DNA from: Pseudomonadota bacterium
GTDB lineage: Bacteria; Pseudomonadota; Gammaproteobacteria; Burkholderiales; Burkholderiaceae_C
Direction: 5' to 3'
Assembly (NCBI GenBank): GCA_018241265.1
Contig: JAFEEF010000015.1
Coordinates: 395 to 55,855, forward strand
Length of the DNA stretch: 55,461 nt
Part shown: positions 15,903-25,356 of the stretch, piece after piece
How positions within the stretch are numbered: position 1 is the first letter of the stretch
Layout of the letters: every line of letters starts with the position of its first letter
The notes under the pieces: generated by a model
Databases searched by the model: none
What the model was told of the DNA's origin: nothing
What the model saw: only the letters and a program-made list of their open reading frames with translations
Program-made: the position numbers and the translations under genes

Positions 15903-18602
15903 CTACGCCGGCACGGCCCGCGCGAGGTCCAGCGCCTGCGCGAGACCGAGCGCGCCGCCCTCGCGCCAGAGCATGTCGGTCTCGGCCGCGCCGAGCTGGT
16001 GCTCGACGAGCGCGCGGACCTGGCGCGCATAGCGCAGGTCGTGCTGATCGAGCGGACCGAAGTGCATCGGCCAGTAGCGCACGCTGAACGCCATCAGCCG
16101 CGCCGCGCGCGCCGGGTCGCGCAGCCGCGCCAGGTTGCGCCCGTGGTTCCACAGCGCGTAGCCGAGCCAGTAGTGGTTGTGGCTTTGCCAGGCGAGCTCG
16201 GCGCAGCGCCGGTACGCCGCCACGGCAGCGCGCCAGTCGCGCATCCCGGCGTGCAGCACGCCCTGCAGGTTGATCGCCTTCAGGCGCCGTTGCCGATCGC
16301 CCGCCGCGACGCATTCCTGCTCGTAGCGGCACGCCTGCGCCAACCCGTCCGCCCAGCGGCCGAGCTCCATCAGACAGAGCGTGCGTTCGTAGAGCAGCTG
16401 GCCGGCTTCGCGCGCCAGGCCGAGCGCGAGGTAGCGGTCGTGCGCGTCGGCGAGCAGCGCGCCCGCGCCGGCCGGATCGCCGCGGTCGCGCAAGGTGACG
16501 ATGCCCTGCAGGCTGATCGCCTGCGCCGCGATGTCGCCGGCCCCGGCACGCTCGGCCAGCGCAAGTGCGTCGTCGAGCTGTGCCATCGCATCGGGCGCGT
16601 CGACATGCCGCTCGAACGCGATGCGCGCGCCGGCGCACAGCGCGGTCGCACGCAAGACCGGCGCATCGCCCGCATGCCGCAGGGCGCGTTCGGCGCCGGA
16701 CTGCGCCGCGGCGCCCTGACCGGCCGCGAGCGACAGCAGCGCCACCAGGATGCACGCCTGGACCCACATGGCGTCGGCTCCGCCCGGCATCGGCTCGCCG
16801 GCGTCGAGCGCGCGCTGCAGCAGCGCGAGCGCCTCGGGGGCGATGCCGCGGCTCTCCCATTCGCCGCGCAACGCCAGCGCCATGCTCAACGCAACCTCGG
16901 GGTCGCCGTCGTCGACGGCGCTGCGCAGCGCTTCGTGCAGGTTCGGCAGCTCGGCGTCCTCGACCCACGCGACGCCGCGTGCCTGCAGGCCGAGTGCGGC
17001 GGCGAGGAAGTGAGCGCGGTGCTGCCGGCGGAGGTCTCGCGCGGCCTCCTGATCGAGCCGCTCGCGCAGGAACGCGCGGATCATGTCGAGCATCGAGAAG
17101 CGCATCGCGCCGGCAGCGTCGGGCGCACTGCGCACCAGCGAGTCGGCGACCAGCGCCTCGAGCAGCGCGAGCGCATCCGGCTCGTCGCACACCGCCTGCG
17201 CGCTCGCCGCGGTCCAGCCGCCGCGGAACACCGACAGCGACAGCAGGAAGCGCTGCGTGCGGCCGTCGAGCAGCTGCCAGCTCCAGGCGATCGTCGCCTG
17301 CAGCGAATCATGGCGTCGCGCCATCGGCGCAGCGCCCGGCCGCGCGAGCCAGCCATAGCGCTCGGACAGCGCCGCCAGCATGTCGCGCGGCGCGTAGGCG
17401 CGGCTGCGCGATGCCGCCAGCTCGATCGCCAGCGGCAGGCCTTCGAGCGCGCGGCACAACGCAGCGACCGCACTGGCGTTGTCGCCGGTCAGCTCGAAGT
17501 CGGGGCGCACCGCGCGTGCCCGGTCGACGAACAGCGCGACGCTGGCATTGCCGGCCGTCTGCGCCAAGTCCGGCACCCCTTCGGGCAGCGGCAGCGGCGC
17601 GAGCGCGAACTCCCGCTCGCCGGGCACGCCGAGCGCGCGCCGCGACGTGACGAGCAGGTGCAGCGCCGGTACGCGCGCCAGCAGCCGCTCCACCCAGGCC
17701 GCCCCGCCGGGCAGCACGAGCTGCTCGAAGTTGTCGAGTACGACCAGCGGCGTCCCGTGGGCGAGCATCGTGACGACCTGCTCGAGCGGATCGCCTGCGG
17801 CCGGCGGCAATCGCAGGCTCGCATGCAGTTGCGTCGCGGCTGCGGCCAGGCTCTGGCAATCGGCGAGCGCGGCGTAGGCGATGCAGTCGAAGCCCGCCAC
17901 GCTCTGCGCCGTTTCGACCGCCAGCCGCGTCTTGCCGCAGCCGCCCGGGCCGGTGAGCGTGACGAGGCGACGCGCCACGACCTCGTTGGCCAGCGTCTGG
18001 CGTTCGACGGCGCGGCCGTAGCTGCTCGTCAGGTAGGCCGGCAGCAGCGACGGCGTGGTCGACGGTACGGGCGGCGATGCGGCCGGCAGGTCGTCGAGAC
18101 CGTCGTGCAGCGCGGCCAGACGCAGGCGTTCGTCGTCGATCCAGTCGGCGTAGTACCCGGGCAGCAGCTCGCCGCGATACAGCTCGCGCGCCTCGGCGAA
18201 CCGGCCGGCGCGCACGCAGCGCTCGAAGTCGAGCGCATCGCAGCGCGTCGCATCAGCCGCGAGCTGGACGCCGTGCCGATCGGCCAGCAGCACGCTGCCC
18301 GGCGCGACGCCGGACGGCTCCAGCAGCTTGCGCAGGGTCGAGATCGCATGGCGCAGCCGGTTGCGCCCGACGTCGAGCTCGACGCCCGGCCAGAGCAGCT
18401 CGACCAGCTCCTCGCGCGCATGCGTGCGGCGCGGCCACAGCGCTAGGCGCGCCAGCAGCGCAGCGATCGCATGGCTGACGAAATGGGTCACCACCACGTC
18501 GCCGCGGCGCGCCTCCAGGCCGCCGAGGACGCGGACCTGCCACGCGTCGACCGGCGCCGGTATCGCGACCGCGGCGCTGGAAGGCGTGATCAGCATCGAC
18601 AT
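15903..18602 (-). CDS. AfsR/SARP-type transcriptional regulator with NB-ARC ATPase and TPR-like repeats (copy 2)
   Basis: A protein of about 899 residues. It has an OmpR-type winged helix (about 20-100: VRVLGGLEARRGD, ELLWPGVELDVGRNRLRHAISTLR) and a bacterial transcriptional activation domain with RGELLPGYYADWI. The STAND/NB-ARC ATPase (about 200-500) has Walker A GPGGCGKTR and the LVVLDNFEQL Walker B. A long helical TPR-like C-terminus follows. Such proteins integrate a ligand signal through the ATPase and repeats and activate target promoters. The start is uncertain: ATGs at 18602 and 18596 both lack a ribosome site. It lies 36 bp upstream of the carboxyltransferase gene on the same strand and 134 bp after its paralogue, and the two look like a tandem duplication. 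Confidence 0.82.
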   Translation of the reverse strand: MSMLITPSSAAVAIPAPVDAWQVRVLGGLEARRGDVVVTHFVSHAIAALLARLALWPRRTHAREELVELLWPGVELDVGRNRLRHAISTLRKLLEPSGVAPGSVLLADRHGVQLAADATRCDALDFERCVRAGRFAEARELYRGELLPGYYADWIDDERLRLAALHDGLDDLPAASPPVPSTTPSLLPAYLTSSYGRAVERQTLANEVVARRLVTLTGPGGCGKTRLAVETAQSVAGFDCIAYAALADCQSLAAAATQLHASLRLPPAAGDPLEQVVTMLAHGTPLVVLDNFEQLVLPGGAAWVERLLARVPALHLLVTSRRALGVPGEREFALAPLPLPEGVPDLAQTAGNASVALFVDRARAVRPDFELTGDNASAVAALCRALEGLPLAIELAASRSRAYAPRDMLAALSERYGWLARPGAAPMARRHDSLQATIAWSWQLLDGRTQRFLLSLSVFRGGWTAASAQAVCDEPDALALLEALVADSLVRSAPDAAGAMRFSMLDMIRAFLRERLDQEAARDLRRQHRAHFLAAALGLQARGVAWVEDAELPNLHEALRSAVDDGDPEVALSMALALRGEWESRGIAPEALALLQRALDAGEPMPGGADAMWVQACILVALLSLAAGQGAAAQSGAERALRHAGDAPVLRATALCAGARIAFERHVDAPDAMAQLDDALALAERAGAGDIAAQAISLQGIVTLRDRGDPAGAGALLADAHDRYLALGLAREAGQLLYERTLCLMELGRWADGLAQACRYEQECVAAGDRQRRLKAINLQGVLHAGMRDWRAAVAAYRRCAELAWQSHNHYWLGYALWNHGRNLARLRDPARAARLMAFSVRYWPMHFGPLDQHDLRYARQVRALVEHQLGAAETDMLWREGGALGLAQALDLARAVPA

Positions 18603-18736
18603 CGTGGCGGCATGCAAAGCCGATCGATGCTAGCCAAGCCGCGCGTCGCGCCCACCCCGCGACCGCAGGCCGGTGGGGAGCGATCGTGTAAAGCCGGCGC
18701 CGGGCGCCAACCTTGTCACGTTTTGCTGGACACACG

Positions 18737-21451
18737 TCAGCGGGCGAGCGACTGCGCCGCCAGCTCCAGTGCCGCCGGCAGGCTCAGCTGCTCGGCGCGC
18801 TGCCAGTGCGCTTCGAGCGCCGGCCGGCCGATCTGCACGCGGATCAGCCGGCGCACCTGCTCGACGTAGCGCAGGTCGCTCGCCACCAGCGCCCCGAAGT
18901 TGGCGACCCAGAAGCGCGCCGCGTAGGCCATCAGCAGCGCAGCCGTCTCGGGCCGGCGACGGTGCGCCACCGGCCGGGCCAGGTTCCACAGCCCGTAGCC
19001 GAGCATGTAGCGGTTCTGCTGGCGCGCCGCGCCGATCGCGCAGCGCGCGAACGCCAGCTCGGCGTCGCGCCAGCGCACCATGTAGGCATAGACGAAGCCC
19101 TGCACATTCGCGAGTTCGGGCAGCGCCGCGACGTGGCCGGCGGCGACGAAGCGCCGCTCGCACTCCGCCAGCAAGGTCAGCGCCGGGCCGAAGCGGTGCC
19201 GCTTGGCGTGGCAGTTCGCCTGCGTGAAGAGCATGCGGTTGGCGAGGTGCTCGATGCCGGCCTCCTCGTAGAGGCGCTGTGCCTGTGCGAACAGTTCGAT
19301 CGCCTCGTTCGGCCGGTCGTCGGCGTGGAACACGAGCGTCGCCTGCGACGCGAGCACGCCGGCTTCCAGCTCGGCCGAGCGCTCGCGGCGCGCCAGGATC
19401 AGCGCCTCTTCGAGCAGCGGCCGCATCGGCGCGTCGGTACGCGAACGCTCCCAATGCTGGCGCGCCTGTCCGAGCAGCGCGGCGGCGCGCAGGCCGGGCT
19501 GCGTTCCGGCACGTGCCAGCGCCGCATCGGCATGCGCCGCGGCGGCAGCGCTGCGACCCGCGACCAGCAGCGCGCTGCGCAGCACCAGGTGCGCCTGCAC
19601 TTCGAGCGCTTGCCCGCCGTCGCCCGGCGCCTCGACGGATTGCGCCAACGCACGCTCGAGCAACGCCGCGACCCGCGACGGCATGCCGCGCTGCTCCCAT
19701 TCGCCGCGCAGCGCCACGCCGAGGGCGAGCGCCAGTTGCGGCTCGCCGTCGTCCACCGCGGTCTGCAACGCCTCGATGAAGTTGGCCAGATCGTCGCGCG
19801 GGGCGGCCTGAGCGCGCTGCCCGAGCGCGAGGCCGCGCGCCAGGAAGTGCGCGCGATGGCGCCGGCGCAGCTCGCAGGCATCGTCCGGCGCGAGCTGCTC
19901 ACCGAGGTACTCGCGGATCAGCTCGAGCATGAAGAAGCGCATCGAGCCGCCGGCGTCGGCCTCGCCGCGCAGCAGCGAATCGGCAGCCAGCGATTCGAGC
20001 AGCGCATGCGCGTCCGGCTCGTCGGCGATCGCCTGCGCGCCGGCGGCGCTCCAGCCGCCCCGAAACACCGAGAGCGCGAGCAGGAAGCGCTGCTGGCGCG
20101 GCTCGAGCAGGCGCCAGCTCCAATCGATCGCGGCGCGCAGCGTGTCGTGCCGGCCCGGCGCGGTGCTGCCGGTACGCGCACCGCGCGCCAGCCAGGCATA
20201 GCGCTCGCCGAGCGCCGCATGCATGTCGGCCGGCGTGTAGAGGCGGCTGCGCGATGCCGCCAGCTCGAGCGCGAGCGGCACGCCTTCGAGGGCACGGCAC
20301 AACGCCGCGAGCGCCGCATGGTTGCCCGCCGTCACGTCGAAGTCCGGCCGTACGCTGCGCGCCCGATCGACGAACAGGCACACGCTCGGGTTGCGCGCCA
20401 CCGCGTCGATGTCGGCATCCGGCGCCGGCGCGGGCAACGGCGCGAGCGGAAACTCGCGTTCGCCGGCGATGCCGAGCACCCGGCGTGACGTGACGAGCAG
20501 ATGCAGGTCGGGCAGCCGCGCGAGCAGCGCCTCGACCACCGGCGCACCGCCGCTGAGCACGAGCTGCTCGAAGTTGTCGAGCACGAGCAGCGTGCGCTGG
20601 TCGCCGAGCATCGCGACGATCTGCTCGAAGGCGTCGCGGTCGGTCGGCGGCAGTTCCAGCGTCGCGCGCAACTGGGCCAGCAGCGCAGCGCCATCGTGGC
20701 ATTCGGCGAGCGGCGCCAGCGCGACGTAGCCGTAGCCCGCGGCGGCGCGCGCCGTCTCGACCGCCAGCCGCGTCTTGCCGCAGCCGCCGATGCCGGTGAG
20801 CGTGACCAGACGGTGCGTGGCGACGAGCGCGCCGAGCCGGGCACGCTCGGCATCGCGCCCGAAGCTGCCGGTGAGGTAGCCGGGCAATGGGGGCCGGCCG
20901 GCGGCCGGCGGCCACGCCATCGCCTCGGTCGCCGGCACCGCGTCGGCGAGACGATCGAGCAACGCCGCGAGCCGCGCGCGCTCTTCCTGGATCCAGTCGT
21001 CGCAGTAGCCCGGCAGCAGCTCGCCGCGGTAGAGGCGCGCCGCATCGATGTGGCGGCGCTGCCGGGCCGCATGCTCGAACTCGATCGCGTCGCAGCGCGT
21101 CGCCTGCGACACGAGGCGCACGCCGTGGTGGTCGGCGGCGAGCACGCTGCCCGGCGCGACGCCGGACGGTTCGAGCAGCCGCCGCAACGTCGAGATCGCA
21201 TGACGCAGGCGATTGCGACCGACATCGAGCTCGGCGCCGGGCCACAGCAGCTCGACCAGCTCTTCGCGCGGATGCACCCGCTCGGGCTGCATCGCCAGGC
21301 GCGCGAGCAGCGCAGCGATCGCATGGCTGACGAAGCGCGTCAGCACCACGTCGCCGTGGCGCGCTTCCAGTCCGCCGAGGACGTTGATCTGCCAGAAGCC
21401 AACGCCAGCGGACGGAGTGAACGGGACGGCGGTGGGTGGTGTGGCGGACAT
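18737..21451 (-). CDS. AfsR/SARP-type transcriptional regulator with NB-ARC ATPase and TPR-like repeats (copy 1)
   Basis: A 904-residue paralogue of the gene at 15903-18602 with the same domain order: winged helix (WQINVLGGLEARHGD, ELLWPGAELDVGRNRLRH), activation domain with YRGELLPGYCDDWI, NB-ARC ATPase with Walker A GIGGCGKTR and LLVLDNFEQL, then helical repeats. Sequence is nearly the same in the winged helix and ATPase motifs and drifts in the C-terminal sensor half, which fits duplication followed by change of signal specificity. The ATG at 21451 is used; no ribosome site is clear. It is encoded just downstream of the PEP-CTERM repeat protein (88 bp gap, same strand), so it may control or be cotranscribed with that surface protein; this is inferred from position. 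Confidence 0.83.
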   Translation of the reverse strand: MSATPPTAVPFTPSAGVGFWQINVLGGLEARHGDVVLTRFVSHAIAALLARLAMQPERVHPREELVELLWPGAELDVGRNRLRHAISTLRRLLEPSGVAPGSVLAADHHGVRLVSQATRCDAIEFEHAARQRRHIDAARLYRGELLPGYCDDWIQEERARLAALLDRLADAVPATEAMAWPPAAGRPPLPGYLTGSFGRDAERARLGALVATHRLVTLTGIGGCGKTRLAVETARAAAGYGYVALAPLAECHDGAALLAQLRATLELPPTDRDAFEQIVAMLGDQRTLLVLDNFEQLVLSGGAPVVEALLARLPDLHLLVTSRRVLGIAGEREFPLAPLPAPAPDADIDAVARNPSVCLFVDRARSVRPDFDVTAGNHAALAALCRALEGVPLALELAASRSRLYTPADMHAALGERYAWLARGARTGSTAPGRHDTLRAAIDWSWRLLEPRQQRFLLALSVFRGGWSAAGAQAIADEPDAHALLESLAADSLLRGEADAGGSMRFFMLELIREYLGEQLAPDDACELRRRHRAHFLARGLALGQRAQAAPRDDLANFIEALQTAVDDGEPQLALALGVALRGEWEQRGMPSRVAALLERALAQSVEAPGDGGQALEVQAHLVLRSALLVAGRSAAAAAHADAALARAGTQPGLRAAALLGQARQHWERSRTDAPMRPLLEEALILARRERSAELEAGVLASQATLVFHADDRPNEAIELFAQAQRLYEEAGIEHLANRMLFTQANCHAKRHRFGPALTLLAECERRFVAAGHVAALPELANVQGFVYAYMVRWRDAELAFARCAIGAARQQNRYMLGYGLWNLARPVAHRRRPETAALLMAYAARFWVANFGALVASDLRYVEQVRRLIRVQIGRPALEAHWQRAEQLSLPAALELAAQSLAR

Positions 21452-21539
21452 CAAGCGGCTGCGCCCGCCACCGATGGGCGGGCGCAGCCGGCCGATGGTA
21501 GACGAGCGCGCGTGCCGCCTACCCCCGGGCCGCAGGCTC

Positions 21540-24515
21540 CTACGCGCGCACGTCGCGCCGGCGCCGCGCCAGGAGGCCGAAGACGCCGAGGCCGGCGGCC
21601 ATCAGCGCCCAGCTGCCCGGCTCGGGCACCGGCATCACGCCGGCGTTGACGATGTCGAGGCGCACCAGGTCGTCGCCCCGGTCGTACACCACGCTGTACT
21701 GGAAGCCGTTGCCGAAGCCCTGCGTCGTGACGTTCGCGAAGGTGCCGCTGAGATCGCCGGTGGCGTCGAGGATCACGAAGCTGTCGCCGGTGTGGATCGC
21801 GCAGCCGCCGATGCACGACAGCGCGAGCGTGCCGTCGAGCGACGCGGTGCCGTTGACGACGAGCGTGTCGAACGACAGGGTCGATGCGAGTTGCGTATCA
21901 AGCGTGCCGAGCGCCGTCTGCAGGAAGTTGCCGTTCAAGGTCAGCATGCCGGCGCCGTTGCCCGGCGCGACGTGGCCGTTGTTGGTCAGCGTGTCGGTCT
22001 GGAAGGCGCCGACACCGGTCAGCACGCCGGCATTCGCGAAGCCGTTCGGCAGCTTGATCGTGCCGGTCGCGACGTTCACCGTGCCGGTGTTCTGGAAGTC
22101 GATGGCGGAAACGTCGGTGGTACCGCCGCCGGCGCTCTTCACGAACGTGCCGGCGTTGACGAAGTGGCCGTTGTAGCCGCCGTCGTACAGGCCGACGTCG
22201 CCCTGCGCCTCGTAGGTGCCGTTGTTCGTGAGGGTGTTGCCGTTCTGCAGGTAGGCGTGGTCGGTGGCGACGACGTGGCCGTCGTTGGTCACGCTGCCGT
22301 TGACGTACTTGTAGCCGCCGGCCGCGAGGTTCAGCGTGGTGCCGCTCCCGACCTGCCAGGTACCGATCAGGGAACCGCTGGTCCAGCTCGCGCTGCCGCC
22401 GGCGAGCGTCGCCTTCGACCCGGCCGTGCCGTCCCCGCCCTGGAACGTGCCGCCGGTCAGCGACAGGTTGCCGGCGGTCGAGAAGCTGCCGCGGAAGGTC
22501 GCGCCATTGCTGACGACCACCTGGCCGGCACCGGTGAACTGCGAGCCGTCGTCGAACAGCCCGCCGGTGTAGAAGTTGATCGTGCCGGTCTGGGCGTCGA
22601 CGATGCCGTGGTTCTGGAAGCCGTTGATGCCGACGTAGCTGGTGTTGCCGCCGCTGCTCTTGCTGAGGCGGCCGTTGTTGACGAAGTTGCCGTTGTAGCC
22701 GCCGTCGTAGAGGCCGACGTCGCCGTCGAGCGTGTAGACGCCGTTGTTCGTCAGCGTGTTGCCGTTCACGAAATAGAGGTCGTCGACGGCATGTACGGTG
22801 CCATTGTTCGTGACGCCGCCGTCGACGTACTTGTAGCCGCCGGTCGCTATCTGCAGCGTGCGACCGCTCGCGACCTGCCAGTCGCCGGTGAGGTAGCCGG
22901 CGGTCCAAGTGGTGTCGCCGTTCATCAACGCGCCGTTGCCGGTGTAGGTCGCGCCCGCCAGCTGGAGGTTGCCGGTGGTCGTGTAGGCGCCGTTGAACGT
23001 CGCGTTGCCGGTGACGCGCACCGTGCCGCCGCCGGCGAACTGGCTGCCGGCATTGAACACGCCGCCGGTGCTGAACTCGATCGTGCCGCTGTCGGCCCGG
23101 ATCACGCCGTTGTTGCTGTAGCCGTTGATCGAGACATAGCTGGTGCCGGCACCGGCGGTCTTCGCGAACGTGCCGTTGTTGATGAAGCTGCCGTTGTAGC
23201 CGCCGTCGGCGACGCCCACGTCCCCGGCCATGGCATAGCTGCCGTTGTTCGTCAGCGTGTTGCCGTTGGCGAAGTAGAGCGTGTCGTTGGCGACGATGCT
23301 GCCGAGGTTGACGACCGTGCCGTTGACGTACTTGTAGCCGCCGGTATCGAGCGTCAGCGTCCGGGTGCCGTTGAGCTGCCAGTTGCCGTTCAGATAGCCC
23401 GCCGAGAAGTGCGTGTCGCCGTCGATCACGGCGCCGCTGCCGGCGCCGGTGTAGGCGCCGCCCGCGAGCGACAGGTTGGCCGCGGTGGTGAACGTGCCGG
23501 TGAAGCTGGCGCCGTTCGAGATCACGACCTGGCCGGCGCCGGTGAACGACGTGCCGTCGAGGAAGCTCGCACCGGTGTTGAAGTTGATCGTCCCGGTCTG
23601 TGCGTCGATCTTGCCGGAGTTGACGAAGTTGTTGATCGACACGTAGCTCGTGCCGCTGCCGGCCGTCTTGCTGAGCGTCCCGCTGTTGGCGACACCGCCG
23701 TTGTAGCCGCCGTCGTACAGGCCGTAGTCGCCCGCCAGCTTGATCGTGCCGGTGTTGGTGACGACGTAGCCGTTCTGGAAGTACAGGTCGTCGCCGAGGC
23801 TCAGCGTGCCGGCGTTGGCGACCGCGCCGTCGATGTACTTGTAGCCGCCCGCGCTGGTGGCGAGCGTCTGGCCGGACGCGATGGCCCAGGAGCCGGTCAG
23901 CGATCCGCCGGTCCAGGACACGTTGCCGTTGACCTGCGCGCCGCTGCCGGCGTAGTTGCCGCCCGCCAGCACGAGGTTCTGCGACGTGAAGGCGCCGTTG
24001 AAGTTCGCGCCGCTCGAGACCACCGCGCTGCCCGCGCCGGTGAAGCTGCTGCCCGCATTGAAGGTCGCGCCGGTGTTGAAGTTGATCGTGCCGGTCTGGA
24101 CGTCGATCGTGCCGCTGTTCGAGAAGCCGTTGATCGACACATAGCTCGTGCCGGTGCCGCCGCTCTTGCGCAGCGTGCCGGTGTTGACGAAGGCGCCGTT
24201 GTAGCCGCCGTCGTAGAAGCTCGAGTCGGTCGTCCAATCGAACAGGCCGCTGTTGCTCAGCGTGTTGCCGTTCTGGAAGTAGAGGTCGTCGCTCGCGACG
24301 ATCGAGCCGGCGTTGGTCAGTGCGCCGTTCAGGTATTTGTAGCCGCCGGCCTGGATGGCCAGCGTGTCGCCGGCGCCGATCAGGCTCGGGAAGCCGGTGT
24401 CGGACGGATAGCTGCCGCTGGTCCAGGTGTAGTCGGCGGCGTATGCCGCGGGCGCCATCGCCCACAGAGCGGCGGCACCGAGCACGGATCGATGGAAGGT
24501 TCGACGGGCTTGCAT
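21540..24515 (-). CDS. PEP-CTERM-sorted surface protein with five beta-solenoid-like repeats
   Basis: A 991-residue exported protein. It starts with a signal peptide (MQARRTFHRS..., cut after AYA near residue 27) and ends with a PEP-CTERM sorting tail: VPEPGSWALMAAGLGVFGLL followed by a RRRRD basic end. Between them lie five repeats of 166-174 residues, each carrying GGYKYxNG, LYFxNGNTLTNNG, DGGYNG, GTSYVSING and QTGTINFxTG in that order. This Gly/Asn/Thr-rich pattern suggests a parallel beta-helix such as an adhesin or matrix protein. The tail is recognised by an exosortase, which would be encoded elsewhere. The ATG at 24515 has GGGAG seven bases upstream. The first repeat begins close to residue 58. 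Function as an adhesin or extracellular matrix component is inferred. Confidence 0.88.
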   Translation of the reverse strand: MQARRTFHRSVLGAAALWAMAPAAYAADYTWTSGSYPSDTGFPSLIGAGDTLAIQAGGYKYLNGALTNAGSIVASDDLYFQNGNTLSNSGLFDWTTDSSFYDGGYNGAFVNTGTLRKSGGTGTSYVSINGFSNSGTIDVQTGTINFNTGATFNAGSSFTGAGSAVVSSGANFNGAFTSQNLVLAGGNYAGSGAQVNGNVSWTGGSLTGSWAIASGQTLATSAGGYKYIDGAVANAGTLSLGDDLYFQNGYVVTNTGTIKLAGDYGLYDGGYNGGVANSGTLSKTAGSGTSYVSINNFVNSGKIDAQTGTINFNTGASFLDGTSFTGAGQVVISNGASFTGTFTTAANLSLAGGAYTGAGSGAVIDGDTHFSAGYLNGNWQLNGTRTLTLDTGGYKYVNGTVVNLGSIVANDTLYFANGNTLTNNGSYAMAGDVGVADGGYNGSFINNGTFAKTAGAGTSYVSINGYSNNGVIRADSGTIEFSTGGVFNAGSQFAGGGTVRVTGNATFNGAYTTTGNLQLAGATYTGNGALMNGDTTWTAGYLTGDWQVASGRTLQIATGGYKYVDGGVTNNGTVHAVDDLYFVNGNTLTNNGVYTLDGDVGLYDGGYNGNFVNNGRLSKSSGGNTSYVGINGFQNHGIVDAQTGTINFYTGGLFDDGSQFTGAGQVVVSNGATFRGSFSTAGNLSLTGGTFQGGDGTAGSKATLAGGSASWTSGSLIGTWQVGSGTTLNLAAGGYKYVNGSVTNDGHVVATDHAYLQNGNTLTNNGTYEAQGDVGLYDGGYNGHFVNAGTFVKSAGGGTTDVSAIDFQNTGTVNVATGTIKLPNGFANAGVLTGVGAFQTDTLTNNGHVAPGNGAGMLTLNGNFLQTALGTLDTQLASTLSFDTLVVNGTASLDGTLALSCIGGCAIHTGDSFVILDATGDLSGTFANVTTQGFGNGFQYSVVYDRGDDLVRLDIVNAGVMPVPEPGSWALMAAGLGVFGLLARRRRDVRA

Positions 24516-24518
24516 CAC

Positions 24519-24780
24519 GGATCTCCCAGAGGGTGTGTGGAGCCGCCGCGGGGGACGGTTGCTTGCGAGGATCGCGCCCGACCGTTTGCAAACCGTTAAA
24601 TCGCGAGGGGTCTCCCGACCCCGTCCGGCCCCTCAGGCAGGGGGTTCGTCGTCATGCGGCGAGCGAGCAAAGCCGGGTCTGTACGAGTGGCTTTGCGGGC
24701 GCTTATGCTCGAATCACGGTCCGGACGCATCCACCCGGCCGCGGCACGCATCGACCTCCGCGATGCCGGAAGGAATGAAC
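24519..24780. promoter_or_regulatory. Divergent intergenic region with a palindrome and direct repeat
   Basis: This 262-bp region separates the PEP-CTERM gene from the WHGGG-repeat protein gene. At 24581-24597 ACCGTT occurs twice, 11 bases apart, and the bases between form the perfect palindrome GTTTGCAAAC (24584-24593). It lies 66 bp before the PEP-CTERM start, a reasonable place for a regulator of that gene. I see no clear sigma-70 or sigma-54 core promoter. The rest of the region shows no gene. Confidence 0.3.
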
Positions 24781-25338
24781 ATGAATCGCATCGTCTCCAC
24801 CACCATCGCGGCCGCCTGCGCCGCATTCGCTCTGACCGCCGGCGTGACCACGTCGGCCGAGGCCCGCCCCGTTGCGACCGCCTGGCACGGCGGGGGTTGG
24901 CATGGAGGCGGCTGGCACGGCGGAGGCTGGCACGGTGGTTACCGCGGCGGCTACTGGTACCACGGCAGCTGGTGGCCGGGCGCAGCCTGGGGTGCCGCGA
25001 TCGGCCTGGGCGTCGGCCTCGGGCTGGGCGGCTACTGGGCCGGGAGCACCTGGTATCCGTATCCGGCCTACAGCTACGGCTACCCCGTCTACGCGGACCC
25101 GCCGCCGGCGGTCGTCTACGACCAGCCACGCGTCGCGACGCCGGTCCCGGCCGCACCGGCGACCGCGCCGGATCCGGTGATCTATCCGCGCAAGGGCCAG
25201 TCGGCCGCGCAGCAGGAGGCCGACCACCGCGCCTGCAACCGCTGGGCGACGACGCAACCGAACGCGATGAACGACGGGAACGTGTTCCAGCGCGCGGTCC
25301 AGGCCTGCATGGACGGCCGCGGCTACACCTTGCGCTGA
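24781..25338 (+). CDS. Secreted Gly/His/Trp-rich glycine-zipper protein
   Basis: A 185-residue exported protein of unknown function. The ATG at 24781 is preferred over the in-frame ATG at 24775 because AAGGA sits six bases upstream. A signal peptide (MNRIVSTTIAAACAAFALTAG...) is cut near SAEA. Then come WHGGG units repeated four times, a YWYHGSWWP segment, a glycine-zipper helix (about 80-100: AIGLGVGLGLGG), Tyr/Pro-rich sequence and a C-terminal domain (QQEADHRACNRWA ... VQACMDGRGY) with two cysteines. Such proteins are common in proteobacterial envelopes. Metal binding by the His-rich part is possible but not shown. The gene is divergent from the PEP-CTERM gene and convergent with dadA. Confidence 0.8.
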   Translation: MNRIVSTTIAAACAAFALTAGVTTSAEARPVATAWHGGGWHGGGWHGGGWHGGYRGGYWYHGSWWPGAAWGAAIGLGVGLGLGGYWAGSTWYPYPAYSYGYPVYADPPPAVVYDQPRVATPVPAAPATAPDPVIYPRKGQSAAQQEADHRACNRWATTQPNAMNDGNVFQRAVQACMDGRGYTLR

Positions 25339-25356
25339 TCGGCGGCCCGGGTCCCG

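Noticed and set aside
15868-17190. In-frame upstream extension of the carboxyltransferase frame to about 1,049 residues
   Set aside because: The extension is Arg/Ala-rich and overlaps the SARP gene on the same strand in another frame. A perfect ribosome site precedes the ATG at 15867.
18618-18736. Promoter search between the two SARP genes
   Set aside because: TTTACAC and GTGACA-like pieces are present but not at workable spacing, so no promoter is called.
22309-24337. Regular repeats resembling a CRISPR or tandem array
   Set aside because: The period is about 500 bp, in-frame and protein-coding. There are no short identical repeats with unique spacers.
21213-24599. A plus-strand open frame of over 1,100 codons opposite the PEP-CTERM gene
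   Set aside because: It is Val/Ala/Arg-rich with no recognisable domain and runs antisense through a gene that has a signal peptide, repeats and sorting tail. Such long mirror frames are usual in repetitive high-GC DNA.
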